Shown here: in pieces, positions 1-7,239 of the stretch
Numbering within the stretch: the first letter of the stretch is position 1
Layout of the letters: every line of letters starts with the position of its first letter
NCBI GenBank assembly: GCA_015488685.1
Contig: WFNH01000044.1
Span: 1-32,520, forward strand
Direction of reading: 5' to 3'
Source of the DNA: Marinosulfonomonas sp.
GTDB taxonomy: Bacteria > Pseudomonadota > Alphaproteobacteria > Rhodobacterales > Rhodobacteraceae
DNA: 32,520 nucleotides
Position numbers and translations under genes: made by a program
Notes under the pieces: model-generated
What the model was told of the DNA's origin: nothing
Seen by the model: only the letters and a program-made list of their open reading frames with translations
Databases searched by the model: none

Positions 1-1
1 C

Positions 2-529
2 GCCAGCAACGATTGGGAGGCCAACGAGGCGGCGAAAAAGATGCGTACCTCGGTCAAGGCGCATATCAAAGCGATCTCCGAGAAATACATTCTGGAGGGA
101 GAAACCGCAGACGGGGCGCTGATGTTTTTACCATCCGAGGCGGTTTACGCCGAACTCCACGCCAATTTCCCCGAACTGGTGCGCGAGGGGTTCGAGGCGC
201 GGGTCTGGATCGTTTCACCGACCACCTGCATGGCCACGCTGAACACCATGCGCGCCATTCTGAAAGATGCGCGGATGCGGGAACAGGCCGGTGCGATCCG
301 CAAAACCCTGCGCCAGTTGCACCGCGATGTGGAAATGGTGGTGGAACGGGTCGGCAAGCTGGATACACACTTCAATCAGGCCCGCGCTGATCTGGACGGT
401 ATCGGGGTGGCGGCAGAACGGGCGGGCAAACGCGCCGCACGGCTGGACAATTTCGATTTCGAGGAACTGGCACCGGAAACGGACGGGGATGTGCCGAATG
501 TGGTGCCGATTGGAAAACCTACTGAATGA
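2..529 (+). CDS. rmuC: DNA recombination protein RmuC, C-terminal part (5' end outside window)
   Basis: The reading frame is open from base 2, so the start lies upstream of the window and about 175 C-terminal residues are visible. The visible part fits the RmuC family: a SNDWEANEAAKKMRTSVKAH-type segment, then an alpha/beta core with FLPSEAVYAEL and VWIVSPTTCMATLNTMRAIL, followed by a long helical coiled-coil tail (KTLRQLHRDVEMVVERVGKL). RmuC proteins are predicted PD-(D/E)XK-like nucleases with coiled coils that limit recombination at inverted repeats. The tail ends in an acidic, low-complexity stretch, which is usual for alphaproteobacterial members. The catalytic region is only partly in view, so activity cannot be judged here. 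Confidence 0.85.
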   Translation, partial: ASNDWEANEAAKKMRTSVKAHIKAISEKYILEGETADGALMFLPSEAVYAELHANFPELVREGFEARVWIVSPTTCMATLNTMRAILKDARMREQAGAIRKTLRQLHRDVEMVVERVGKLDTHFNQARADLDGIGVAAERAGKRAARLDNFDFEELAPETDGDVPNVVPIGKPTE

Positions 530-635
530 TGCACAAAGGGCAGTGCTCGACCCTGGGTGGGCGTTACTACAGCAAGAGTATGTGTGATGTCTGTGCGGGA
601 ATTAAAACGTTTACATGCGTTGATCCATTGCAAAA

Positions 636-684
636 GCGCCCTCCCGTGGGGAGGGTCGGGCGCTGCCCGTCGGTGCCGACGGGC
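636..684. repeat. Tandem GC-rich palindromes, REP-like intergenic element
   Basis: Two perfect inverted repeats lie back to back between rmuC and the DUF3775 gene. The first has arms at 639-645 and 649-655 around a 3-base loop, and can also pair as GCGCCC (636-641) with GGGCGC (658-663). The second has 9-base arms at 665-673 and 676-684. No T-run follows either, so a simple intrinsic terminator is unlikely. The arrangement resembles repetitive extragenic palindromes seen in Rhodobacteraceae, but only one copy is present in this window. It could also stabilise the 3' end of the rmuC transcript. Confidence 0.5.
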
Positions 685-772
685 GAATGGGTTGGGCGCT
701 TGGTCGCTTTAGGCTTTGACCACGGCGGGTTTTCGGGCAAACTGTCATACGACTCGTCATATAGGAACACCA

Positions 773-1099
773 ATGCTTCAAATCAGCACCAATAAAATTG
801 CCCGTGTCATTGTCCGCGCCCGCGAACGCGATGGCAAGGCGGCGTTTGATGCGTCTTTGAAGCAGTATATCGCCGATATGAACCGCGACGAGCAGGCATC
901 ACTGGTGGCGGTGATGTGGATCGGGCGCGAAACCTTTGATGCGGCGGAGCTGGAGGAAGCAATCCAGACAGCCAAGGCCGAAGCCAGAAGCCCGACCGAA
1001 TCCTACCTGCTGGCGATCCCGCTATTGCCCGACTATTTGGAAGACGGGCTAGAGGCGCTGGGCTATTCGGTGGAAGAGGTCGAAGACGGGTTTTTGTAG
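773..1099 (+). CDS. DUF3775 domain-containing protein
   Basis: A 108-residue soluble acidic protein that fits the DUF3775 family: an N-terminal helix (LQISTNKIARVIVRARERD), a central segment ending LVAVMWIGRETFDAAELEEA, and a C-terminal helix ending in LPDYLEDGLEALGYSVEEVE. The ATG at 773 is chosen because an AGGA sits a few bases upstream (around 763-768) and the family starts here; an upstream in-frame start at 716 would add residues unlike the family. The function of DUF3775 is unknown. It stands alone between a palindromic element and a convergent glycosyltransferase gene whose stop codon is 4 bases away. Confidence 0.7.
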   Translation: MLQISTNKIARVIVRARERDGKAAFDASLKQYIADMNRDEQASLVAVMWIGRETFDAAELEEAIQTAKAEARSPTESYLLAIPLLPDYLEDGLEALGYSVEEVEDGFL

Positions 1100-1103
1100 G
1101 GGG

Positions 1104-1958
1104 CTAGATTTTATCCGCCGGATATCCGTTCTCCAGCCAATAATCCCGCACCCATTTCACCGGTGCCCGCCAGTAATGGGGCAATTCACGCATGCTGCTG
1201 TGCCCCTTGTGAACCAGATCAATCGGTCGCGGATCGCCGTGGAAGGCGATGACGGGCACATCGGGCGGGGGTGTTTTGGGGGGCAGGAACAAATCCACAA
1301 TGATCGGACGGCGAAGGTGCATCTTGAAGCTGAGGATGCTGCCGGTAGGCCACGAATTCCACGAAACCAGCTGATGTTCGGCGAATTCCTGTTCGTTGCC
1401 ATAAACCGCAAATGCGGCCTGCTTATCCTGCAGGAAGCGTTCGTAGATATGGCCGTATTGCCCCAGCTCGAAACGGAAAATACCGGTGCCCATTGTGCTG
1501 CTGACAGTGGGCAAGGCTTCGCCCCTTTTGGCGGCTTTGCGTTTGGCGCGCAGTGCCTTGCGTTTTTCAATGATCCACGGCTTGGGTTTGCAATCCCATG
1601 TTGATTTCAGACCGATGGCCAGAAAATCCCCTTCGGCCTCGAAAAACGGTTCCAGGCTGTTCCAGATGACCGTGTCCAGATCAATGAACAGACAGGTGCC
1701 TTTCAGACCATACAGATCGGGTTTGAACACGGCCAGTTTGGGCCATGCCCCGTGGTTATAGCGTTCTTGTGGCAGGTTCAGATCAGGGATGGGATAGCTT
1801 TCAATTCCGTCATTCAGCCCTTCGGACTCATTCGTCAGACAGACGAAACGAAAGGGCTTGTCCAGATGCTTTTTCACGGCGGAATACAGCACATTGACAT
1901 AAGCGGCCGGATAGGTCGGCCCCCATTTCATGCACATCACAACCCGTTGGTTTTCCAT
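1104..1958 (-). CDS. Glycosyltransferase (nucleotide-diphospho-sugar transferase fold)
   Basis: A 284-residue predicted cytosolic glycosyltransferase of GT-A type. It starts with a strand typical of the fold (RVVMCMKWGPTYPAAYVNVL) and carries a DxD metal/nucleotide-sugar motif at D93-L-D95 in CLFIDLDTVIW. Further on, SSTMGTGIFRFELG resembles the acceptor-side loop of GT8-like enzymes. Start at 1958 is preferred over the in-frame ATG at 1994 because GGAG lies about nine bases upstream of it and the protein then begins directly with the first beta strand. The donor sugar and acceptor cannot be read from the sequence. It is on the same strand as the saccharopine genes and 85 bases downstream of them, so co-transcription is possible, though no functional link is evident. 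Confidence 0.7.
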   Translation of the reverse strand: MENQRVVMCMKWGPTYPAAYVNVLYSAVKKHLDKPFRFVCLTNESEGLNDGIESYPIPDLNLPQERYNHGAWPKLAVFKPDLYGLKGTCLFIDLDTVIWNSLEPFFEAEGDFLAIGLKSTWDCKPKPWIIEKRKALRAKRKAAKRGEALPTVSSTMGTGIFRFELGQYGHIYERFLQDKQAAFAVYGNEQEFAEHQLVSWNSWPTGSILSFKMHLRRPIIVDLFLPPKTPPPDVPVIAFHGDPRPIDLVHKGHSSMRELPHYWRAPVKWVRDYWLENGYPADKI

Positions 1959-2043
1959 TCCTGCTCCATGCTGCTGGCAATTTTTGACTGGCACTCTACC
2001 TGCCGGTGTTGGAGTAGGGTGTCAACCCAGTTGGGTGCTGGTC

Positions 2044-3174
2044 CTAAGTGGTATGCTCCACCACCAGCAAATGCTGCGCCAGCCGGTCCGCTTCGGACAG
2101 CCAACTCTGCACCAGTTTGGGATCACTCGGTGCCGCTGATACGCCGGCGGGGATCTGGCGGTCCAGCACGGCCTCGACCGCCAGTGAAACCGGCACCGAC
2201 ACCAGCCGCGCCATTGCGGTGCCCCGCGCATCGCCGTAGGCGTCCATCACATATGTTTTATGGTAAACGGGGGTGCCGTTTGCTTCGGCCTTTAGGCCAA
2301 CGCACATGATCACGCGATCGGGGTCATCCTCGCCATAGGCGTTGTCGGCCCAGAATTGATCGGACATTTCTTTCAGGCGGGCGTCCGAGGCTGTTTCGAT
2401 TTCGGTGAATACATCCGACCACGCATCGGCCCAGCCGTTCAGGCGCAGGGTGCCGCGCACGAATTCCTTGACCTGCCACTCGGGGTCAAAGTGGTATTGC
2501 GCCATGAAGGGGATGGAATCGCGGTTCGGGTATACCTCGAAGGTTTCCGGTTGAGGCAGGGGGGCGGCGTAACTGGTGATTGCGTCCCACGGGCGGGCGA
2601 CATCCAGCGGGGCGTAGTCGCGGATGGATTTGGAGGGCGAGCGCAGGGCCTTGAGTACCCCCAGCGGCGACCAGCTGAATTTATAGCGGAACGGGTTGGG
2701 GTGTTTGGGCACCCCGCCGCAATAGGAAATGAACGAGATGTGGTTGTGAACGTCATAGGCCGGTGAGGCGAGGTAATCGGCCACCAGCCAGTGTGCCATC
2801 AGATGATCAATACCTGGGTCCAGACCGACTTCGTTCACCAGTGCAACTCCGGCCTCTCGCGCGGCGGTATCCAGCGCATGCATTTCCGGCGCGATATAGC
2901 TGGAGGAAACGAAATTCGCACCTTTTTCAATGCACAGTTCGGCCAGCGGAACGTGCCAGTCACCGGGCAGCATGGACACCACCACATCGCCGGATTGCAC
3001 TTCGGCGCTCAGCGCCTCGATGGTGAAGGCATTGATGCGGCGGGTCAGGTCACCCACGGCATCTTCGGCCTTTTCAACCGTGCGGTTCCAGACGGTAACT
3101 TCATGGCCTGCCTTTATAAGGCGTCGCAGGCCGGGAATGGCGGATAGGCCGGTGCCGCACCAGTGGATTGTCAT
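2044..3174 (-). CDS. Saccharopine dehydrogenase family protein (LYS9-like, glutamate-forming type)
   Basis: A 376-residue protein with an N-terminal Rossmann nucleotide-binding domain (WCGTGLSAIPGLRRLIKAGH, then the strand VTVWNR) and the saccharopine dehydrogenase C-terminal domain, including the conserved NEVGLDPGIDHLMAHWL and ISYCGGVP segments. Family enzymes interconvert saccharopine with glutamate and 2-aminoadipate semialdehyde. It begins 12 bases after the stop of the LYS1-like gene upstream, so the two form an operon giving both steps of a lysine-saccharopine-aminoadipate-semialdehyde route. By analogy with marine alphaproteobacteria the direction is probably lysine breakdown or osmotic-stress metabolism rather than lysine synthesis. 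Cofactor and direction are inference. Confidence 0.8.
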   Translation of the reverse strand: MTIHWCGTGLSAIPGLRRLIKAGHEVTVWNRTVEKAEDAVGDLTRRINAFTIEALSAEVQSGDVVVSMLPGDWHVPLAELCIEKGANFVSSSYIAPEMHALDTAAREAGVALVNEVGLDPGIDHLMAHWLVADYLASPAYDVHNHISFISYCGGVPKHPNPFRYKFSWSPLGVLKALRSPSKSIRDYAPLDVARPWDAITSYAAPLPQPETFEVYPNRDSIPFMAQYHFDPEWQVKEFVRGTLRLNGWADAWSDVFTEIETASDARLKEMSDQFWADNAYGEDDPDRVIMCVGLKAEANGTPVYHKTYVMDAYGDARGTAMARLVSVPVSLAVEAVLDRQIPAGVSAAPSDPKLVQSWLSEADRLAQHLLVVEHTT

Positions 3175-3186
3175 TGTCGTGATCCC

Positions 3187-4242
3187 TTACAATTTGGCGA
3201 TATGGGTGTCGAATGTGGCCTTGGCACGGCCCCAGACTCCGGTGTCTAGAGTGCCAAGGGTCAGCAGGCTTGGCAAGAGTTGCGCGGCGTAATCTTCGGA
3301 CGATTCCACCGGTAGCATCGAGGGCAGGTTGTCGATGGCGGTTACATCCAGCGGCGGGTTGTCGGCCACGCGCAGGGCGGGTTCATCCCATGTGGTGGTG
3401 TGATCGTATACTTTGATCGGGGAAAAATCGCTGTCGGGATCACAGGCCACATCGCCAATCACGGTCAGTTTTCGTGGATCGGTTTTGGCGGATGCGGGCA
3501 CAAAGACCGGCGTGCCGGGGCTGGCAAAGATGCTGTTGACGAACACGTCATGTTGCAGGATTTCGGGGAAGGGGCCGCCATGGGCGGTTTCGGCCATGTC
3601 CCATTTGGTGGTGGCAACATCCATCGCGGCACACAGGTCGGATGCGCCCGAGCCAACGCGGCCCAGGGCACCGATGACGATAGCGGTGGGACGCGGGGCG
3701 CCTGTGGCGTCAAGGGTGGTTTTCAGATCGTCCAGCAGAGCATCTTTGTCTTTGTAAACGCCAACGGGTCCGCAAATTTCGCCGTGCTGTTGCGCGGCCC
3801 AGCATTTCAGCGAAACGGCGGCACCGGCGAAACCGGCCCAATAGCCAAAGGCGGCGATGCGGCGGCCATCCTCATCCACCAGATATTCCAGATCATACAT
3901 GGTGCCGCCACAGGCCTTGAACCGCTGTAGCAGGATCTGCCCCGCTGGCTGGCCCTTGTAGGCATGGCCGAACAGGATGTGGCGGTGCGGCAGGGAGGTG
4001 CCGTCTTCGGGCAGTTCCTTGAGGCCGAAAATGATCGCATCCGGCGGGGCATCGGGCCATGTGTTTTCCGCGGCAATTTCGCAACCGGCGGCAATGTAGC
4101 CGTCAATCGGAATGGCGCGCACATGGCTTTCTTCCACAGTGACGCGGATGCCCGCGTCGATCAGGGCCTTGGCCCCTTCGGGGGTTAGGCCGACGCGTTC
4201 TTCATTCGGCCGTTGCTCGGCCCGGACCCAAAGGTGTGTCAT
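3187..4242 (-). CDS. Saccharopine dehydrogenase (NAD+, L-lysine-forming type, LYS1-like)
   Basis: A 351-residue protein of the alanine dehydrogenase/LYS1 superfamily. The N-terminus has the RxxxEERVGLTPEGAK pattern. GLKELP supplies K75 and FGHAYKGQ supplies H93, which correspond to the catalytic Lys and His of the yeast enzyme. A glycine-rich nucleotide loop (VIGALGRVGSGA) follows around residue 190. The enzyme joins lysine and 2-oxoglutarate to saccharopine, or the reverse. The ATG at 4242 has an AGGAG just upstream. It is the first gene of the minus-strand operon with the LYS9-like gene. Two separate polypeptides are encoded here, unlike the fused plant/animal LKR/SDH enzyme. Confidence 0.85.
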   Translation of the reverse strand: MTHLWVRAEQRPNEERVGLTPEGAKALIDAGIRVTVEESHVRAIPIDGYIAAGCEIAAENTWPDAPPDAIIFGLKELPEDGTSLPHRHILFGHAYKGQPAGQILLQRFKACGGTMYDLEYLVDEDGRRIAAFGYWAGFAGAAVSLKCWAAQQHGEICGPVGVYKDKDALLDDLKTTLDATGAPRPTAIVIGALGRVGSGASDLCAAMDVATTKWDMAETAHGGPFPEILQHDVFVNSIFASPGTPVFVPASAKTDPRKLTVIGDVACDPDSDFSPIKVYDHTTTWDEPALRVADNPPLDVTAIDNLPSMLPVESSEDYAAQLLPSLLTLGTLDTGVWGRAKATFDTHIAKL

Positions 4243-4273
4243 GGGGATTCTCCTGCATATCTGTCAGGAAAAA

Positions 4274-4302
4274 TCAGTAGAGGAAGCGGGGCGGGGTGCC
4301 AA
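4274..4302 (-). promoter_or_regulatory. Weak candidate promoter for the saccharopine operon
   Basis: On the minus strand TTGGCA (4297-4302) is followed after 17 bases by TACTGA (4274-4279). The -35 box is good but the -10 box is poor. Its position about 32 bases upstream of the LYS1-like start codon is suitable. This is a pattern match only. Confidence 0.25.
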
Positions 4303-4334
4303 TGGGATTGTTTAACGGAGTTGCTGACGCAACG

Positions 4335-4425
4335 CTCTATATCTCGCTGACGCTCGGGGATGGGGGCTGTCGGCCCCCCTTGCCTGACGGCAATTCCCCC
4401 CGAAGGTATTTGGGGAAAGAAGAAG
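4335..4425 (-). repeat. Intergenic GC-hairpin plus CTTCTTTCCCC motif after the response regulator gene
   Basis: Directly downstream of the response regulator stop (reading the minus strand) lies a CTTCTTTCCCCAAATACCTT motif, then a hairpin with GGGGGC arms (4362-4367 and 4373-4378) around a 5-base loop. A smaller GTTGC/GCAAC hairpin lies at about 4320-4333. Motifs of this style recur after genes in Rhodobacteraceae genomes. The hairpin probably acts at the 3' end of the regulator-kinase transcript, although there is no clean T-run. Only one copy is present in the window. Confidence 0.4.
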
Positions 4426-4426
4426 G

Positions 4427-5128
4427 TCAATCCCAGATCACGTCGCCCAGAAAGATGTAGCCGGCCCCGTAGATGGTTTTGATCAGGCGGGGGTTTTTGG
4501 GGTCTTCGCGCAGTTTGGTGCGCAGGCGCGAGATGCGCACGTCCATTGCGCGATCAAAACTTTCGCCCGCAGTGCCGCCAAGGGTTTCCTGCATCTGGGC
4601 ACGCGAGATCAGCCGCTTGGGACTGTCCAGAAACAGACGCAACACCTCGCCTTCGGCGTGGCTGAAGGGGGTCTCAAAGCCCTCGCTGTCAACCAGAACA
4701 TAGCTGTCGAACAGGGCCGTCCAACCCTCGAAACGGGCGCGGTTGGCGGATTTGGTGCCGGTTTTTCCGCTGCGCAGGCGGGCGCGGACACGGGCGACGA
4801 CCTCGGCCGGATCAAAGGGTTTGATGATGTAATCGTCGGCCCCCAGTTCCAGCCCCGTCACGCGGTCCTGCACCTGTGCGCGGCCCGATATGATGATGAT
4901 CGAGGCACCGGATTCCAGTGCCAGACGGTGGACTAGCGCAAGGCCATCTTTGTCCGGCAGGCCCAGATCGACAAGGCAGACATCGGGGGACGAGGATTTC
5001 AGCGAGGCTTCGAATTCCGTGGCGCGGGCGAATGTGGCAGTTTTGAAACCGGCCTCTTGCAGGGCATCGGCCAGCATGTGGCGGATTTCGGGTTCGTCAT
5101 CCAGGATCGTGACAAGCGGTTTGGTCAT
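4427..5128 (-). CDS. Response regulator, OmpR/PhoB family (receiver + winged helix)
   Basis: A 233-residue DNA-binding response regulator. The receiver domain spans about 1-120, with acidic pair D10-D11, phosphoacceptor D54 (CLVDLGLPDKDG), S81 and K103 (YIIKPF). The C-terminal winged helix spans about 135-230, with RLISRAQMQETL, FDRAMDVRISRLRTKL and TIYGAGYIF. Its start overlaps the stop of the hybrid kinase gene by four bases (ATGA), so the two are translationally coupled and almost certainly cognate. The pair is divergent from the acyl-CoA synthetase/ABC importer cluster, which is the most likely target. The signal is unknown. Confidence 0.9.
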   Translation of the reverse strand: MTKPLVTILDDEPEIRHMLADALQEAGFKTATFARATEFEASLKSSSPDVCLVDLGLPDKDGLALVHRLALESGASIIIISGRAQVQDRVTGLELGADDYIIKPFDPAEVVARVRARLRSGKTGTKSANRARFEGWTALFDSYVLVDSEGFETPFSHAEGEVLRLFLDSPKRLISRAQMQETLGGTAGESFDRAMDVRISRLRTKLREDPKNPRLIKTIYGAGYIFLGDVIWD

Positions 5129-7047
5129 GCGGGCGGGTCCATGTTCATGAAGGCGGCCAGATCTTCGGCTGTGAAAGGTTTCGGGATCAGCGGATAGCGT
5201 TTGGCGGCATCCATGCGCAAGGGGTGATCGGCGGGCAGGGATGTCATCAGGCAGGTGCTGGCCTTCAGGGCGTTCTGTTTCAGGGTGTCGAGCATTTCAA
5301 CCCCTGTCATATCACCGATCAGCGAGATATCGGACAGCACAAAATTGACGCCTTCGAGCATGGCCAGTGCCATGCCTTCCTCGGCGCTGGTCGCTTCGAT
5401 CACGCGGTGGCCCATGTCGGTCAGCATTTCGCGCACGGTAGCGCGGATGTCATCGGAATCCTCGACCAGAAGAACCAGTTTGGGGGTGGTTTCCTGTGCA
5501 GCGGGGCGCAGGGGCAGGCGCAGGGTGATCTTGGCACCATCGGGAGTATTGGCAAGGGAGACATGCCCGCCGGCCAGTTTGGTCAGGTCGTATACCATCG
5601 ACAGGCCAAGGCCGGACCCTTCGCCGCCTTTGGTGGTAAAGAACGGGTCCAGCGCATGTTCCAGCGCGTCATCACTGAACCCGCCGCCGGTGTCGGTGAC
5701 GGTGATTTCCAGCCATGTGTCGCGCACGGGTTTGGTTGTGAGCGTGATCTGGCCAGTTTCGTTGCCGATGGCATCCTTGGCGTTCAGGATCAGGTTCAGC
5801 AGGGAATCCTGCAGTGATCCGGCATCCAGAAGCACAGGGGTGTCAGCGCCGGTGCAGTGGGTTTGTAGTGTTACGCCTTCGGGCAGGGTGGGGGTGGCGA
5901 GGGTTTTCAGATCGTTCATAAAGCTACACAAATCCACCGCCTTGGGCCGCATTTCACGCGGGCCGGACATTTCTGCGATACGGTTCAGCAGGGTGCCGCC
6001 TCGGCGTGCGGCGGATTGGGTGGCGGTGATCAGTTCCTGTGCTTCGGTGTCATCCACCATCCGGGCCAGACGGCTTTGCATGCCCAGAATGATGGTCAGC
6101 AGATTGGCGAAATCATGGGCCATGCCGCTGGTCAGTTGCGCGGCCAATTCACGTTTGTGGGTCTGGGCCAGTGCGGCGCGGGCCTGTGCCTCCTCCGTCA
6201 CGTCCATCGACAGGATGTAAACGCCGCGCTTGTCGTCATCGTATTGATCGGGGGTAAAGGCCACGCGGATGCGGCGGCTGGATTCATCGTCTGTGAATTC
6301 GAAAACGCTGGCTTCGCCCAAACGGGCCTTGTCGCAATAGGGGCGGATTTTTCCATAGGCGAAATCGCCCAAGGCCTGAGACAGGTGCAAGCCCAGAATA
6401 TTGGAGGGGCGTGAAGGGATGATCGAGGACAGGCGGCGGTTGGAATAGGTGTAATAGCCGTCGGCATCGACGTGGGCGATGTGGGCGGGCATCATTTCGG
6501 TGGTCATCCGCGTGCGGGCTTCCATTTCGGTCAACTGGCGCTTGGCCTCTTCCAGCGCGGCATTGGTGGCGGCCAGTTCGCGGTTGGTTTGCGACAGGCG
6601 TTCGGTGTGGGCTAGCAGTTGGTCCGACAGTTCGGCAGAGCGGGCGCGCAGCAGTTTTTCCTGATCCTTGATCGCGGTGATGTCGGTGTAAACGGTGACC
6701 CAGCCACCTTGGGGCAGGGGGTTGCCCTCGATTGAAATGGTGCGGCCGTTGGCGCGGGTGCGCTCCATGTAGTGGGCCTCGAATGCGCGGGCCTGTTCCA
6801 CCCGCGAGGTGACGAATTCGTCAATATCCCCGACTTTGCCGTATTCGCCACGTTCCGCCAGAAACCGGATGGTATCGGAGAAATGCGCGCCGGGGGCGCA
6901 GAGATTTTCGGGTAGGTCGAACATTTCCTTGAAAGGGCGGTTCACCCGCACGCAGCGCAGATCACTGTCATAGATCGACAGCGCTTGCTGGATCAGGTTC
7001 AGACCGGCGCGGGTCAGGTTTTCGGTGGTGGCCTTGGATGACGCCAT
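5125..7047 (-). CDS. Soluble PAS-domain hybrid sensor histidine kinase
   Basis: A 640-residue cytosolic hybrid kinase; no membrane segment is visible. Order: PAS 1 (about 15-125, ending in a PAC-like WVTVYTDITAIKD), coiled coil (about 126-180), PAS 2 (about 181-290), a dimerisation/phosphoacceptor helix with H311 (SGMAHDFANLL), a GHKL ATPase domain with N422 (LILNAKDA), G1 DTGGGF (452-457) and G2 GSGLGLSM (477-484), and a C-terminal receiver (about 523-635) with D530/D532, D573 and K623 (PKPF). All catalytic residues are present. The C-terminal receiver together with the separate response regulator gives two alternative phosphate acceptors. With two PAS domains and no transmembrane region it should sense an intracellular cue, plausibly a metabolite of the divergent transport/CoA-ligase cluster. 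Confidence 0.9.
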   Translation of the reverse strand: MASSKATTENLTRAGLNLIQQALSIYDSDLRCVRVNRPFKEMFDLPENLCAPGAHFSDTIRFLAERGEYGKVGDIDEFVTSRVEQARAFEAHYMERTRANGRTISIEGNPLPQGGWVTVYTDITAIKDQEKLLRARSAELSDQLLAHTERLSQTNRELAATNAALEEAKRQLTEMEARTRMTTEMMPAHIAHVDADGYYTYSNRRLSSIIPSRPSNILGLHLSQALGDFAYGKIRPYCDKARLGEASVFEFTDDESSRRIRVAFTPDQYDDDKRGVYILSMDVTEEAQARAALAQTHKRELAAQLTSGMAHDFANLLTIILGMQSRLARMVDDTEAQELITATQSAARRGGTLLNRIAEMSGPREMRPKAVDLCSFMNDLKTLATPTLPEGVTLQTHCTGADTPVLLDAGSLQDSLLNLILNAKDAIGNETGQITLTTKPVRDTWLEITVTDTGGGFSDDALEHALDPFFTTKGGEGSGLGLSMVYDLTKLAGGHVSLANTPDGAKITLRLPLRPAAQETTPKLVLLVEDSDDIRATVREMLTDMGHRVIEATSAEEGMALAMLEGVNFVLSDISLIGDMTGVEMLDTLKQNALKASTCLMTSLPADHPLRMDAAKRYPLIPKPFTAEDLAAFMNMDPPA

Positions 7048-7103
7048 AGCTCATGGTCCTTTCGCCCGTATCGCTAGCACTGGACCGCCCGTCGGGAAAG
7101 GGG

Positions 7104-7123
7104 TGTTACAATTCGTTAGGTTT
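7104..7123. promoter_or_regulatory. Candidate OmpR-type direct-repeat operator
   Basis: Two half-sites TGTTACAATT and CGTTAGGTTT lie head to tail with an exact 10-base period, sharing GTTA and the closing TT. OmpR/PhoB-family regulators bind such direct repeats about one helical turn apart. The site lies in the 192-base divergent region between the kinase and the acyl-CoA synthetase genes, where the cognate regulator would act. There is no further copy nearby to strengthen the call. Confidence 0.3.
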
Positions 7124-7189
7124 GCGCAAGAGTCAGGAAAAATTTGACCTGTAGGAAAAAACAGTCACGCTGGGGGAAATAGAGAATCG

Positions 7190-7223
7190 CCCGCAAACGG
7201 GTGGGCTGCCGCAAAACCGGCAG
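7190..7223 (+). promoter_or_regulatory. Two short hairpins in the leader of the acyl-CoA synthetase gene
   Basis: A CCCG-CAAA-CGGG hairpin (7190-7201) and a CTGCCG/CGGCAG hairpin with 6-base loop (7206-7223) precede the Shine-Dalgarno GGGGAGGA (7226-7233). They may tune mRNA stability or translation of the TTG-started gene. No riboswitch class is recognised. Confidence 0.25.
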
Positions 7224-7239
7224 ATGGGGAGGATACAAT

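Noticed and set aside
7201-7239. GTG start at 7201 for the acyl-CoA synthetase
   Set aside because: No ribosome-binding site there, whereas TTG 7240 has GGGGAGGA six bases upstream and the family-like N-terminus.
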